Positions 36,569-50,216 of a stretch of DNA of 64,000 nt are shown here, piece after piece. The position numbers and the translations under genes are program-made. Position 1 is the first letter of the stretch. Each line of letters begins with the position of its first letter. The stretch is from Desmodesmus armatus. Taxonomy: Eukaryota > Chlorophyta > Chlorophyceae > Sphaeropleales > Scenedesmaceae. The DNA is taken from NCBI GenBank assembly GCA_007449985.2, contig VIIQ02000600.1, forward strand, positions 310,001-374,000, written 5' to 3'. A model generated the notes under the pieces. It ran no database searches, was not told where the DNA came from, and saw nothing but the letters and a program-made list of their open reading frames with translations.

Positions 36569-39500
36569 ATGGCGATAACAGGCACGGGCAGCACCCTAAG
36601 CAGCCTTCCTTGTGAGTCTCTGGCCCTCATCGCGTCGCAGCTGCAGCGGCCTGACCGGCTCAGCCTCTTCTCCTCCTGCCTGGCACTGAGGCAGGCTTGC
36701 AGCCTTACAGCGCATTGCCTGGTGGTCCCTGGGCAGCAACTGCTGGCCACATGTCACAAAGCCCCTTCAGGGGCATTCAGCTCGCCGTGCAGCAGCAGCA
36801 GCCCCTGGGATTGCGCTTGCTGCGCGGATCTTGACGACTGCCAGGCATGTATGGCAGCTGGTGCCAGTAGCGCAGAGGATGACATGACGATCAGTGACGA
36901 AGAGCAAGGAGAAGACAACGAAGAGGATGCTTGCAGCTGGCTGAAGCGCTACAGCGGGGTGCGCTGCCTCACTCTCACCAGCTGCGACAGCTGCCAGGGT
37001 GGCCCAGCAGGAGTGGGGCGTGCACGGGCCCTGCGCATTCAAGGCCCCTGCAGCCCGCACACCCCTACTGGCCCCTGCAGTCCGCACACCCCACCTGGCC
37101 CCTGCAGCTCGCACACCCCTACTGGGTACGCTGCCAGCAACCGCCTGGGTACCAGCAGCAGCAGCTTCCTGGCGAACAAGCCGTGTGTCAGGTCCCCAGC
37201 ACACAGGCCACTTGTCAGCCTGTCCAGTTTCCTTGCAGCAGCCGGCAGCAGCATGCCCTACCTGCAGGAGCTCGACCTCTCATCAGCCTGCACCTGCCTG
37301 GACACCCCACCCGGCGTGCTGGAGTGCCTCACGCGCTCCTGCCCTCTCCTGTCCACCCTCAGCCTGCCAACCTGGCTCCTGCAGCCTGCAGCACAGCAGA
37401 GCAGCAGCTGGTACCTCTGGGGTGCGCGCCCAGGGTGCAGCTTTGACGGGCCTGCTCTGAAGCTTGCTGCTGCTACTGCTTGGGACCCCACCCTCAGTGC
37501 AGCAGCAGCTTTCGCTGTCTTTGAAGCAGCCAGCAGCCCCACCTCAGAGCCTTACGGCCTTGATAGGCTACTGCTGCACCCAGCGCATCAGCACCAGCCT
37601 GGCAGCAGGTCTGTCCCCAGCAGCCCTCCCGCCCAGCTGAACCGCCTGCCAGGGTTCCCACCTCTTAGGGGCATCAGCGCTCAGCAGCAGCAGCCGCAGC
37701 CTAGCAGGGAGCACCTCGGTGTGCTGGCAGGGCTGTGCAGCCTCACAAGCTTGAAGCTGTGTGGTGCTGCACCTCCCGCAGCAGCACTCAAGCAGCTGTC
37801 CCAGCTCACTCAGCTCCTCAGCTTCAGCCTGTTGATTACAGACAGCACCCCAGACATCCCAGCAGCCCTCTCCCAGCTGCCAGGCTGGCAGGGCGGCGGT
37901 GTTGTTGGTGACGCTAGTGACAGCGACAGCAGCATAGCAGCCGCCAGCAGCGGCGCCCTCCTCGGCGCCAGCCTGGCACTGCTGCCGGGGCTCACCAGCC
38001 TGTCTCTGTCAGGTGCCCTGCATGCGTCCGATACCCTGAAGGCCCTAGCAGTACTGCCAGCGCTTGCGCAGGTGGAGCTCTGCAACTTGTCGGACTTTGC
38101 GGTTGGCTCGCTGGCTAATTTGTCAGGCCTGACTGGGCTGACGTCGCTGCGGGTGAGGGGCTGCAGGGCGCTGCAGGCGACAGCGCGCTCAGCACTGCCG
38201 CTGCAGCTGCAGGCCTTGCAGGAACTTGAGGTGCTGGACCTTGACTTTGACCTGCACTTGAGGGACATGCAGGTGGGTGGGGTGTGTGCAGTTGGGTTGT
38301 CTGTTTGGTCTTTGGGAGGCAAGAGGAGCCAAGTACAGCTGATCAGCCGTCACATGCTGGTACATAAGGGGTTTAATATCCAGCTGCTTGTACTGCTTGC
38401 ACCGCACAGCAGCAGCAGCAGGATGTTGCAGCCTGCTGCAGGTTGATTGCTGGCGATGTACTGTGCGTGTGACTGAGCTAGTGCATTGTGTTTATGCTGC
38501 CTGCAGGTGCTGTGCTTGCTGAAGCGCCTGACACACCTGTCTGCCAACAGCTTCCACCACTGCATACACCTGATGCCAACACTGAGCCTGCCTGCACTGC
38601 GGTGCCTGTGCATAGCCAGCGTCTCACGCTTGCAACCGCAGCAGCAGGTGCAGCAGCAGGTACAGCAGCAGCAAGGGCCCCCAGCAGGCGCAGTGTATGC
38701 GCACGTGATGGCAGCGGCGAACGCAGCAGCTGCTGCTGCTGCGCCAGAAGCACCCGCGGCAGTGGCAGCAGCTGGTGGCGAAGCTGGCAATGCAGATGCC
38801 GTGCAAGCAGCTGCAGTTGCCGGAGTGCCGGTAGTGCCTTTGTCTGCACTGCCTGTGCTGATGAACCTGCAACAGCAGCAGCAGCAGCCCGGGGAGCAGC
38901 CACCTTACATACTGCTGGCTGCTCAGGGTGGCGCCCCAGCACTGCTGCTGCTGCACAACCAGCAGCACCAGCAGCACGCCCAGCCCCTTGCGCCCATGCT
39001 TCAAGCCTACAATGCAGTTGCTCCCATGCACGCCGCTGCGCTGCAGCCTCAGCAGCAACAGCAACAGCAGCATCATATTCATCAACAGCTGGGGCATGTC
39101 AGCGGTGTCAGCCTGCAGTTGCTGCAGCTGAGGCAACAGCAGCTATACCTACAGCAGCAGCAGCTCAGGCTGCAGCAGCAGCAGGTGCGCCTGCAGCTGC
39201 AGCAGATGCAGACGCAGTGGGTGCAACATGCCAACCCACACGCGATTGCTGCAGCAGCAGCCGCAGCAGGAGCGGCCCAGGCGCCCCCACCGCCACCACC
39301 TCACCCAGCACCCCAGCAGCAGCAGCAGCAGCAGCATCCCCAGCAACAGCAACAGCAGGCCGCAGATCCTGCACAGGCTGATGGCGCTGCTGCAGGAGCT
39401 GCTGTTGCCGGCTGCATGCAGTCAAGGGGTTGGCTGGTGGTGCTGTTCCCTGGCCTTGAAGAACTCCGGCTCACTTCTGCCAAGGACTGTGCAGTTGCAC

Positions 39501-40935
39501 TGCCGGCACTGCAGGGCCACCCAACCCTGCAGAAGCTAGTGATCGGCACTGCCGCTGCTCGGCAGGCACAGCAGCAGCAGGGGGTGGCGCCAGCTGGATC
39601 AGCAGCATGGTGTGCTGCCAGTGGTGCGGCAGGCATGCACAGCGGCCCCAGCAGCAGCAACTCGATGTTGGGACGGCAGTGTGCTGGGCTGGTTGCTGCT
39701 ACCAGTAGGGGGGTCAGCGCACCCTGGGGTGTGCTGAGGACAATGCCTTGCTTGGAGGAGCTGGAGATCCTGGAAACAGGTAGGAATTGTGGTCCATCTA
39801 TGCTCCCTTAGGCCTGTGGGGTTGGTTTTTGCTCAGTGCCATGGAGTGTTGGGGCCTGTGCTGCATGCCTGCTTGTGCGCCATTTTAGAGGGTGAGCAAA
39901 CAGTGGAGGGTTTTGCAGGCTCTGATGGAGACTTGGAGGCTGAAGGCTTTTCCCCCGAGGCTTCCCTGCCAAGCCCTTCACATAAGACACTTGTTGCGCG
40001 TGACATGAACACTAGCACAAGGATCTGACATGCTCAGTTTGATTGTGTGACTTTGAAGTTGCTGGACATGGACGACGTGCAGGACGTGCTTATGTTGGGT
40101 TATAAGATTACCACACTGCTGTTCAGTGTGCTGCTGTATGATTTGCGCACCCTGGTGCTGTGCTGACGTGTGCTGACATCGCACTGGTAGTGCCCTGCAC
40201 GTGTGCTGACATGTGCTGGCCGTGTGCTGCATCCTGCACCTTTCCTGTTCCTGCAGCTACTGTGCTGGGCTGCGTCTTCTCAAGCGTGGGCATGGCTGCT
40301 GCCGGCCAGCTTGTCAGGCTGGTGTTGCGTGGTGCAGACTCCCTGTCTGACTTCTCAGCAGCTACGCTGCTGGGACCTTATCCATGGGCAAAGCTGTCTC
40401 ACCTGGAGATTGAGGGGCTCAGGTGCGCACAGCTACCTGCCTATCTGTACATTGCTGTGCTTTTGCATGCTGGCTTGGGACATGCTAGATTCTGATCTTC
40501 GCTGATGTGTGATTGCGTTTTTACGAGGCTGGGCTTGGTTGCATCGTCATGCTGCCAGGAGCCATGTGTGCATGCTTTCTTCCAGGGACGGCTTGCAGTC
40601 ACTGAGCAATAGAGCTGACAGATGCTCTGCTGCTGTGCCTGTTATGGGCTATTGTACACCTGCTTGCGCAGGGTCTGAGCAACCGTGGCCTCAACTGCTT
40701 GGCCGGGCTGCCAGCAGTGCAGTCTCTCAGCCTCAGCTACTGCCCGAGCATCTCCGCAAGTGGCCTGGGCAGTTTCCTGCTCAGCAGCAGCAGCAACAAC
40801 CTGCGGCGTGTCAACCTGCTGTGCTGTGCTGGGATCAGCCCAGCAGAGGCTCAGACCGTGCAGGATGCCATTTGGGCGATCACACACAGGCGGGTCGAGG
40901 TTTCATGGAGCAGGCATGACCCTGCACAGGCATGA
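36569..40935 (+). CDS. F-box-like leucine-rich-repeat protein with poly-Gln insert
   Basis: Exon 1 runs from an ATG at 36569 (an in-frame ATG at 36476 is also possible) to 38272. Further exons are 38507-39779, 40257-40422, about 40587-40639 and 40672-40935. The N-terminus LSSLPCESLALIASQL with the following Asp/Arg-rich helix resembles an F-box, the domain that docks substrates onto SCF ubiquitin ligases. Several leucine-rich repeats follow (LTSLKLCGAAPPAAALKQL, LTSLSLSGAL, LTSLRVRGCRAL, VQSLSLSYCPSI). Exon 1 also has three tandem copies of a CSPHTPTGP-like motif near residues 160-185. Exon 2 contains long Gln/Ala/His tracts between LRR segments. The role is probably substrate recognition in ubiquitination, but the F-box is weak, so a plain LRR protein is an alternative. 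The donor of the fourth exon is not a strong consensus. Confidence 0.75.
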
Positions 40936-43900
40936 TGGAGCCTATCCCATGCCAGTTGCTGGGCTATCGCCCAGAGCACAGGTTTGCATGGCAGGATTGG
41001 ATGTTGTGAAGTGGGCGCAACTGCTGGTGCGCACATAGCTGTGTCACCCAGGCGCCAGTAAGAGCTCGTTGGGTGTGGGCATCCTATGAGTGTTGCGCGC
41101 ATGGCGGCTGGTTGTGCACGCATGTGATGCAGTGGCGGGACGCCGATCTTGGCATCTTGCCGCTGAGCTGGGCTCAACTGAAGCCAGGATGTGTGTGCAG
41201 TTGTGAGGGAGTTGTTTAGGGTGGCGTCAATGTTTTGGGTGGCGTCAATGTTTTGGATGGCGTCAGTCTTGAATGGCTGGGTGGGCTTGAGTGTGGTGTT
41301 TGCGACAGGGAGTTCTGATTTTGTGGGAGTGCATCATGGTGTGTGTACATTGCATCTGTCAAGCTGAATTGTACAGTGGTAGCCTTTTGTGTATGGTTTG
41401 CATAAAACTGTACAGGCGTAAGTGCAGTGGCTTAAGTGCAGGCATATTGCCAAAAGTCGAGGCAGCTGCAGTACTGGCAGGAGGCGCCTACTGCAGCTGC
41501 AGTACTGGCAGCAGTCCGGGCTACCTGTTGCCCATGTAGCGAACTGTGCTAAGGCTCTTTGGCGCAGTGTGCTTGCTGCATCAAGGCCATGTGTGATTGC
41601 AGGTAGTGGGTTATTTCTGGCCACAGTAGTGGCTACACCTTCTGCAATGTGTGTTGTGAAGGGCTAGGATCATCAACGGGAGCTGCACAACACGCTTTGG
41701 TGACAAGTGCGCATGCATTTTTGGAACTATGCTGATTTGTAGGCGTTGCTTGCGCGCGGTTTTTGTTTTGCATGGCTAATCTGTTGTGAGCTTCAGGTGA
41801 TTGGTAGTAATTGTTGCAGGGATTGTTGGCTGCTTGTGTGCAGGCTTTTCTGTGAGAGGCGGAGGCTGATTTTGCATGTGTGCTTCAATGCCAGCGTGTA
41901 AGGGCATGCTGTCGATCTTGACTGTTGATCTCGACATTGTGGAACAATGTGGAACAGTGCGAGTGTTTCTTGTGTTGCGCACCCCTGCAGTGTCTGGTTT
42001 GTTGGAGTCATAGCTTGTCTGGTGCTGTGTGGTGTGTGAGGGGCCTCAGCTGGCGTGGAGCTTCCGTTTGCCGTCAACGTCTGACATTCGGCTGTCTTTC
42101 CGTTTTCTGCCTGGTAACGGAGAGGTTGTGGGTGCTGTTTGAGGTTGAGCGTGTTGGCAGTGGCAGCGTGTCGTCACCTTGGGGCCGATGTTGGGCAGGC
42201 AGCAGGGTATATGTGTGGTTCGGCTTGCCTTGTGTAACCCGGAGGTGTGTCGGGAGTGAAGTGGCCAGCACCCCACCAAGCTGAGTGTGTACAGGAGTGG
42301 GTGGGAGTAAAATGGGTCCACAGGATTGTTGGAAAAGTGTGGGTGAGTGTTTGAGCGTGTGCGCGATGAGAGTGGGCATGTTGAGGTGTGTCGTTGGTAG
42401 TATTTGCCATTCGTGTACGCAATGCGTTTGAGGCATCGAGCTCTGTGAGCATCTCAAACAGCATTCTCGCCTTCAGGATCAGCAACTGCTGATAGATGGA
42501 ACTTGCTTGCCTGTCAGCATCAGGGTGACGGGCGTGGATCGGTGTTGAGTGCATCTCGGCACTTGTTAGTCACCACTGCGGCAGCACATGGTGCATGGCA
42601 AGAGCGGCAGTCTGTGTTGCTTCCTTCCTGTTGATTTCACAACGCATGGCATCTGGCTGACTGGGCAGTCTGTCAGCCTTGGCATCTTTTCCTGCTGCTG
42701 TGTTGGCTTTGACACCTCAAATTGCTGTTGATTGGTGCTGAAGCAACGGTTCCACGTTGTTATCGGCACATGCTGTACTGCTCCCTGTGACGTGTGTTTA
42801 TAAGTGAAGTGCCATCTATCTTGTCGGCTTGAGTTAATAGGATGCAGGGATCCGTTGAGTGGCGAGCATCCTTCCGCTGCTCACTGCCAAAGTGTGTCTG
42901 GGGGGCTCCCCTGCCTTTTTGTGGCTTGCATGAAGCTAGTGTGGCTCTTGCTTCCCTTCCAAAGGGGGGCTGCCACACTTTCTCGGCACACAGCATGTGA
43001 GGAGGTGCCCAGCAATGCGGGGTGTTGAGCGTTGCTGTTGGGGTTTGTTGCTTAGGGCTGTTGTTGGATGGTTGGAGCGCGCTGTGGGACTGGGCTATAA
43101 ACGGCATTCGCCATGCCGGAGTTGCTGCTGCTCAGTCCAGGACTCCTGCTGATGCTGCTTGGATGACCGTGGTAGTTTTGTCTGGATGACCGTAATACAT
43201 TTGTCTTGATGACTATACTACCTCTGTCTAGATAAGAGGCGGGCTTGTGAGCCTGGGCAGGCCTTCATGCCTCACGTCTGGTCCGACGGCGTTGTCGCTG
43301 ATTTACAGACTGGTGGCAGGGTTTGCTGCTTCTGGGGCTGTGGAGTGTTTCCTGCATGCACACCTGCGTAGCAAGTACTTGCTGTTCAGCTTTACCAGCT
43401 GGGCCTTTGCATCAATGCAAGGTACCTCAGCTGAGTGGCTGTCTCGCCGTACCGTGCTGAAGTGTCACCACACTACCGTAGGCGCCCTTGCCAATAGGGT
43501 AGGGGTGCACGTCTTCAGTCATGGAGGCATATGCTGTCTCCAGCTCAATGTGCATGTTTGCTTATGGGTACTGGATGTGCGTCCAGTGGCATTGTTGGGC
43601 TGCCTGCCTGCCTGCAACCTGACAGTGCTGGAGAACTGGTTGATGGAGAGTGAAGATGGCTGTGTGCTTGTGCATCAAACGTTCACGGCCATGCACTGCC
43701 CCTTGCATCCTTTGACTGCAGTTTGCAGCTGGGGCACATGAGCAACGGGCTGCATTGCTTGCAGCTTGCATGCCAGTGTTTCGCAGCGTGGTGCCTCAGC
43801 TGCAGCAGCCTTCCTTGAAATAGATTTGTGATGGCATTGTCCCATGCTTAGTCGTACTGCTTGAACTGCTTGGTGTGCAAGGGTTTTCATGGCAAAGCGT

Positions 43901-45650
43901 GTGCACAAGCTTTGCCAAGTGGTGAGTTGTCAGAGGCGGTCTTGGCTAAACCTCGGTGTTGCACTTGGGTGGTGGTGGACCAAACCTGAGGTGATGGCAG
44001 TGATGCGCTGATGGTGAGTTATTGAGGTGTGATGATAATGTGAAGTGGCAGTACTAATGCACTCCTGTGGTAGTGTCGGGGGGCACCCGTGCGCCCTGCC
44101 CGTGTTTGAGATTTGTTTTTACTGTATGGTAGCCTGAGTGGGCCATGCATGGATTGCTGCACCCGGCTCCAAGAGCGCTGATCGCATTCAGGCACAGCAT
44201 TGAATCCACATGGCCTTCAGGGGCGTCGTGAGAGCCTGGGTGGGTCCACCGGTTGAGCGATGGAAGCACACTGAGGCATCTGGTATTGCTCCTTGAGCTG
44301 TTTGCAAGCTTGTTTGACAGGCAGATGTGCTGTACAAAGCCTGCTCACTTAGCCTACAGCAACTGGCAGGCGCCGATCAGCTGGCAGCGGTCATGACCAG
44401 CACAAGCTGCAGGTGGTCCCCATTGTTGAGGTCACACCGCCACGCTGTTGAGCATGATTGCTCGTTGGCAGTTGATCACTCTGCTGTTTACGTGAATCTT
44501 TGGCTGCAGGCTTTGCCGATCACTGTGCAAACCTGCCCGCTAGTTTGTCGGCTCGCAATGTGTTGCGCCACCGGCTGTGGGCCATCTGCTCCCCGATGAA
44601 TCTCGATCAGTGCATTGAACCTTGCCGGTTGCCTGGGCCCCTGTGGGGTAGGTCCAGCAAATTTGGGTTTCGAAGCCTGCTCTCACTGTGCATTTGGGCC
44701 CGCTCGGCCGCAGCAGCATACGGGTTACGCCACTGCCTGCAGCTCGTGCTGGATGCTGCAGATCGCTGTGGTTGTTATGAGTTGGTGGTTGCATTGAGAA
44801 GGTGACGTGAGTGCTGGCATCTGCTGACAGCAGTGCTCAAGTGGTGTGAGTGTGGAGGGGCAACACATTGTTGAGGGGGTGTAGGCCCATGCTCGTAGCT
44901 GGCAGATGTGACCGCAGACGTCAGGTACCTGGCAAGAGGGTGCTCAGCAGCCCCTCTGCAGTTTTGTAACGGCGATGAGAAGTTGGGGTCACCCCAGGGG
45001 GCCTACCTTTGTTTGGTGGGCAATGCGCATTTACCTTCTTGCTTACAGCCAGCAGCATGGTGGTGTATCCTAATGGGCCAAAACGTGTTGATGCATTGTC
45101 TTGTGATGACATGGGGCATGGCATAGTTGACAGTGGCGCCCTGCAGCTGTCAATGGGTACGTTCCGAATGGCGGTGCTGAAGGCCTGCTGGTATGGCATG
45201 CGTGCACGCGCTGTTGCTGGAATTGTGTAGGTGTACGTGTATGTTTTACCAAATGACTGTGCGCAGGCCTGCCCAAGTAACACGGAACAAGTTGAGGAAT
45301 GTACACCGTCAGGCTGATGCCTCTCTGGCCAGATGGCCATGCTAAGCACCGGCTGCCACGTGTACGTAGAATACCTGAAGGACTTGATCGAGTACTTGAT
45401 GAAGAAAACATTAGTGGTACGAACTCAGTATATCCGTGTGAATCAACATGGCCTGCAGACCGGCTGTCCTGCAGTTTGAATGAAACCCCAGTGGGAGTTT
45501 ATGCCACACTCGTCCTTGCTTTCTGGTGCTGATGGCACGCCATCAATGAACTTCCCAGCGCGTTTCAGGTCGATTGCAAGTCCCTTTGGCGAACAACAAG
45601 CAACCGCCACCGTTGGATCGACTCTGATCTGCAGCAAACAGTGATTCACT
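40936..45650. other. Intergenic region with short tandem repeats, no supported gene
   Basis: Nearly 5 kb without a coding signal I can support. It contains three tandem GGTGGCGTCAATGTTTTGG units at about 41220-41268 and a duplicated block GCAGCTGCAGTACTGGCAG at about 41462-41512. Three units of a TCTGGATGACCGTAATAC-like repeat lie at 43150-43232. Reading frames are short on both strands and show no splice-linked continuity. Confidence 0.5.
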
Positions 45651-48302
45651 ATGGCTGCCCCTGCAGCAGTTGAGCACGTCACCGGTCTACCTCCAATATC
45701 AACTCTCACATCAGGGGAGACGCAGCTTGAGTACCTGTGCAGAAACACACAGGCTTGTGTGCTGAGGCCCTACTGCTTCTTTGTCTCTTGGCAAGGAGTG
45801 CTCACGCTGGCGTACAGAGGCTTCCCTCAGCCGCTAGTGCAGTTAAAGCAGCAGGTCACGGACTTCTACCAGGGGCTGCCTAAGGAGAGCCCAGGGTCTA
45901 AGTGGCCAAAGACCAGGTGGGGCTGGGCAACTGACCCACCTCGTGCTGGCAACTACCTCACTTGTGATGACGAGACTCCTGCTGTCACAGACACCTCCAC
46001 GTGCACGGTGTCTTAGCAGATGACTGCAGCTAGTGGCTGACCATATCCATGCAGGTTTATGCTCACAGTGCACTTGCTGCTGTGTCGTGGGTGTGCCATG
46101 CAGCCTGGCATGCTTGCGAGAGTGCCAGAGGCTGACACCAGCGCAGCTGCAGCGCCTCAACGAGCTTTGCAGGTGGGTGGCATACACAGCAGCTCACTCA
46201 ACAATGCTCATACAACTCCAAGTGCAATCTTGGAGCAACTCCACTGCAGAACAGCACTGGAGCAAGGAATCATTCCTGGAATCCATGGCATCTTGTCTTC
46301 TTGGTGAGCACCAGGCTCACAGTGTAGCTCATTCTGCCTCCATAGCGCACCTCATGAGCAGCCTGCGGACCCTATCCACAGTGTACCAGCATGTCTGACG
46401 TGGACCAATTGCTGCTGCTCCTTGATGTGCTTGTCAGGGAGCACAGCGGCATCTTCCAGACACCTGGACACAAGCGTGCACAGGTGCGTCTGCACCCTCA
46501 CTGCTGGGTGGGAGGCAGCTGTTGCTGCTGCTTGCAGTTTGTGATTGCGCTCAACGGTGTAGGCTGCGAAAGTGGCTGCTGCTAGTGACTGGAAGCACAG
46601 CAGCACACACTCAGGGCTGAGACTGTGCAGTTGCCCTGCAGTTGGGACATCATGCTACATTGTCTCGCAGAATGACGGGTGCCTGTGTTGTGCTGTTTGT
46701 CCCTGCTGTGCAGTCTGTGCTGGTGAACAATCTGTCCACGCTGGTGTATGAAACAAGGTAGGAATGTCAGGGTGCAGAAGCGCTGACAGTTGGTGGGGTC
46801 CAGCCTGCATTCAACCACAGCGGCAATGTTTTCTATACCACGATGCTGCAGGGCAATTTGGACCCTGCTGCGACACAGAGAGCCGCACAGCAGCACATGC
46901 AACATGCTCAGCACTTTGACCTGCCAGGCAGTCATTGGAGTGTTGCAGCTGCTGGCTGGCTGTGACAAGTACCGCCGGTATCGCCGTACATGAATGTCTC
47001 AGGAGGAGCCAGGGCTAGTTTACAAATGCATGGGTCAGGAATTCTGCGGTTGCCCTGCTGTGAGTGTGGTCAACAGCATCCTGACATGCTATGTGCATGC
47101 GGCTGCCGCGGCTGCTGCTGCTGCATGGTTTGTGCTGCAGGTGCTGTGAGCGTGTGATCAGCCGCAAGGTGGTGCAGCTGGCCATGCCTGTTGACCTGGC
47201 AGAGCCACAGCCTGAGGAGGCCGAGCGGGTGCAGGTGGGCGTCTGTGCTGTTTGCCTTACGCAGCACACATGCGGGTGTTCCTCACACAATGAAAAAAGC
47301 GTTGTGACCGGTGCGTTCAGCACAATTGACAGCAACCACCAAGGAAGGGAGGCACACAGCATATCTTGTCTGCTGTTGTATGGCTTGGTTGTTCGTGAAG
47401 CTGAGGGTGTGAGCAGGAAGGTTGTCACTGCAGCGCTGTTGACAGGATGCCCCCATGCAGACATGGCTGCAGGATGTTGACTTAGTTGTCCTGTGCGTGC
47501 CGTCTGGCGTGTTGAGCCGTGTTGTTGCGCTGTGCTGTGCTGTGCTGTGCTGTGCTGCAGACTGTTGTAGCTGAGGCGGATGATGCTGACTACTGGTTCC
47601 ATGCAAGCCGAGACGGGAACAGGGAGAAGCACTACAGGTGTGCAGTTTGCTTTGGTCCGAGCAGCGACGGCCTCTGGAACTCCAGTGCTGCCATCTTGTT
47701 TGCGTGCTGTAGTGCTGTTATTCTCTTGACAGTGCATGATGCAAGAGGCTTGCCGGCCTGAATCTGTAGGCACACTGGCCCTATCAACGCACACATCTCT
47801 CTTTGTTCCAGTTCATGAACATACTTTCCGTCAGTGTGTACGCCATGTGTGCAGTGCGGCAGCTTGCCACAGCAGCAGTGGGTGGCTGGCTTCACTATTC
47901 TTTCCCTGCTCTCCCCCTGTGCATCGATCAACATGATTGTCTCCTGCATGCCTGTCTTGCCTGTGCAGGACTGCTGCTCTGGGTGTCACTTTGGTACATG
48001 AGCTTGGCCTGGGCCAGCAACCCCTGTCCGCAACAGCAGCAGCAGCAGGCAGCACGCCCACCCACACACGCAGCAACTCCAGCTCTTCACTAGGCAACAG
48101 CAGCAGCGCCGATGGGGCAGCAGCAGCAGCAGCAGCACCAGGCACTGCAGCAGTAGCTGGGCAGTCGACTGCAGCTTGGGCCTCTGCCCTGCCCGGCATC
48201 ATTTCAAAGTTCAGGGGAGCCATTCAGACTGAGTTCCCAGAGCTGTATGCATGGTTTGACGATGCAAGCCTGCATGTTACTGTCAGGGCTATCATTGTTT
48301 GA
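45651..48302 (+). CDS. Uncharacterised 343-residue protein, eight exons
   Basis: Exons 45651-45916, 46104-46172, 46250-46303, 46390-46483, 46714-46757, 47141-47234, 47561-47637 and 47969-48302 join in frame with consensus splice sites, and the total is an exact multiple of three. The protein begins with a compact region (LEYLCRNTQACVLRPYCFF, GLPKESPGSKWPKT) and continues with helical segments. It then has a conserved-looking stretch DYWFHASRDGNREKHYR, a Ser/Thr/Ala-rich linker and a C-terminal ELYAWFDDASLHVTVRAI. The last motif contains an HVT tripeptide reminiscent of the HxT motif of 2H phosphoesterases (LigT-like), but I see only one such motif, so that assignment is not supported. No transit or signal peptide is evident. 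Function unknown; the gene is believed real because of the consistent splicing. Confidence 0.66.
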
Positions 48303-49257
48303 GTGAGAAGTGTTGCCCTGAAGCGCAGCAGCTGCGGGCTTGTCAGCATGACAGGGCCAGCTAGGGTGTTCAACGAGTGAGACAGTGAGAGGGGATTGTG
48401 TGATGTGGCTTGTTGCAGTATGTCTCAATGGGCATGCGCTGTTGTAGTGGCTGCGTATGCAGTCGCCTTGTTTGGGATGAATAGTGTCCAGTGTGTACTT
48501 GCAGCAAAGTACTGCTGGGTTGGTTCAGGCACTCTTGCTCAAGCTGGCTTTGCAGCAGTGCTGTGACAACCAGTTTGGGGCTTCTTGTGCTGCATCAAGC
48601 ACGAGTCTTGTTGCTTGTGGCTGTGGCTTGGGTCATGGTGTTGCTGGGCTGTTGGCTGGTGGCGTCAGGCTGCTCTGCTGGTTAGCTGGAACACTTCTAT
48701 TCAGGCCTGAGGGCCGTTATGGTCACAAGCTCACGCCATGACGATTGTATGATCAATTGTTGTACAAGGCATGATGGTGCGGTGCTGACTTGACCCAGCA
48801 GCAATGCATGACGGCATGCCTGAAGAGTGAGACAGTGTTAGATCAACCAACCTGTTCCGTCACAAGCTGCAGGGTTACAGAAGTACTCCCTCACACTATG
48901 CAGCATGGGCCGACAGGGGAGTTGAAGCTGGTGGTGGTGTAGTGCAAAGACACAACTTGCAAAACAAGGGCTGTACCTGCTGCTTGGCAGCTCAGCATCA
49001 GCGCAGCAGCAGATGAATCTGCAGGTCCCCTGCCTTTGACAGTATCCGCGGGCCGCCCATGCATAAAATTGGTACATGGTGATGCGTGCTGCCAATTTCA
49101 TCTTACGGCATTTACAAGCCTTTGCAGTGATGAGCCCATCACAGTCACTGAGTCTACCTTCAACAGTGCAGACGGGGCTTATCAGCATGAGCTGGGAGGG
49201 GCTGGCAGTGTGTGAAGCTACTACCTGAACCCCACAGCTGTTTTGTCAGTTGAGCTT

Positions 49258-50130
49258 AGCAGGAAACGAACCTGCTCTGGCAGACAAACTGCAGTTCATG
49301 CAGCCTGCCGCCAGGCAACCAGCCAGCCCTGTTGCTGTCCAAGCCAGGGAGGAGTTGTGCCGCAGATGGCCTCCCTGGACCTGAGCAGGTGGTCAACCCC
49401 TGCGAAGGGGCATCATTCCACTTTGCAGGATGTTACGTCTCTGGTTGTTACATGCTGCTTGTGCTTGACTGCTGTCATGCGCTTATCTTACAACTGACTG
49501 CCGGTATTTGGCTGCTTTGCAGCTGCTATGAGAACCTGCTTGCTGCTGGCTGAATGGCTGGGTGCAAACACACCAGACTCCACAGGCAAACCCGTGTAGC
49601 GTGTGTCGGTCCGCTCGAATTAGCAGCAGGCCACCAGTTCAAGGCCTGACAACTAAGACAGCCCTCTGGCACCACGCAGTCTTGAGTGTGTCGTGTGTTG
49701 CTGTAACTGACAGCTTGCTGCTGCTGCTGCTGGCTGAGCTGGCTAGGTGCATGACTCATGCACCACCAGACTCCACAGGCACACCCGTGTAGCGTGAATT
49801 GTGTACGTTCAAATCAGCAGCAGGCCACCGGATCAAGACCTGACAACCAACATAACCCTCATCTACCACGCATTCTAGGGTGTGTCATGCACCGCTGAGT
49901 GCTAGGGCCCACACCAGCGTCATCAGGTGCACTGGAGAGGCTTCACCTCCCCCTCCCCTGAAGCCCCAACTATTCTACAACTGTTGCAAGTGGGGAGCTG
50001 GCACACACTCTGCCCAAGAGCAGAGGGTCGTCTGGCTCGCCAGGGCCGTGCTGAGAGCACGGTTGCCATCAAAGGCACCCTTACTATACAGGATTCATCC
50101 GCAACCAGTGATGTGGGGTGCTGGGGACTG
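49258..50130. repeat. Left copy of a dispersed repeat, inverted relative to 57350-58015
   Basis: The segment starts with GAACCTGCTCTGG at about 49268 and matches, as reverse complement and with high similarity, the segment ending near 58015. Shared blocks include AGGAGTTGTGCCG, AGGTGGTCAACCCCTG and GGCTTCACCTCCCC. They also include the long block from CCCAAGAGCAGAGGGTCG to CCATCAAAGGCACCC. Within this copy, the unit holding CCAGACTCCACAGGC and GCAGCAGGCCACC is present twice (about 49555-49730 and 49733-49900). Confidence 0.8.
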
Positions 50131-50216
50131 CCACCAGCACTATATGCTGCTACCACCGTCAGAGCTCAAGTCAGTCTGCCCTGCTGCTTGATAGGAAACT
50201 TTGATGCACACTGCTC

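Noticed and set aside
38488..39381. Second plus-strand frame of about 297 codons, Arg/Ala/Thr-rich
   Set aside because: It is an out-of-frame reading of the poly-Gln exon of the LRR gene; the true frame continues LRR motifs and splices correctly.
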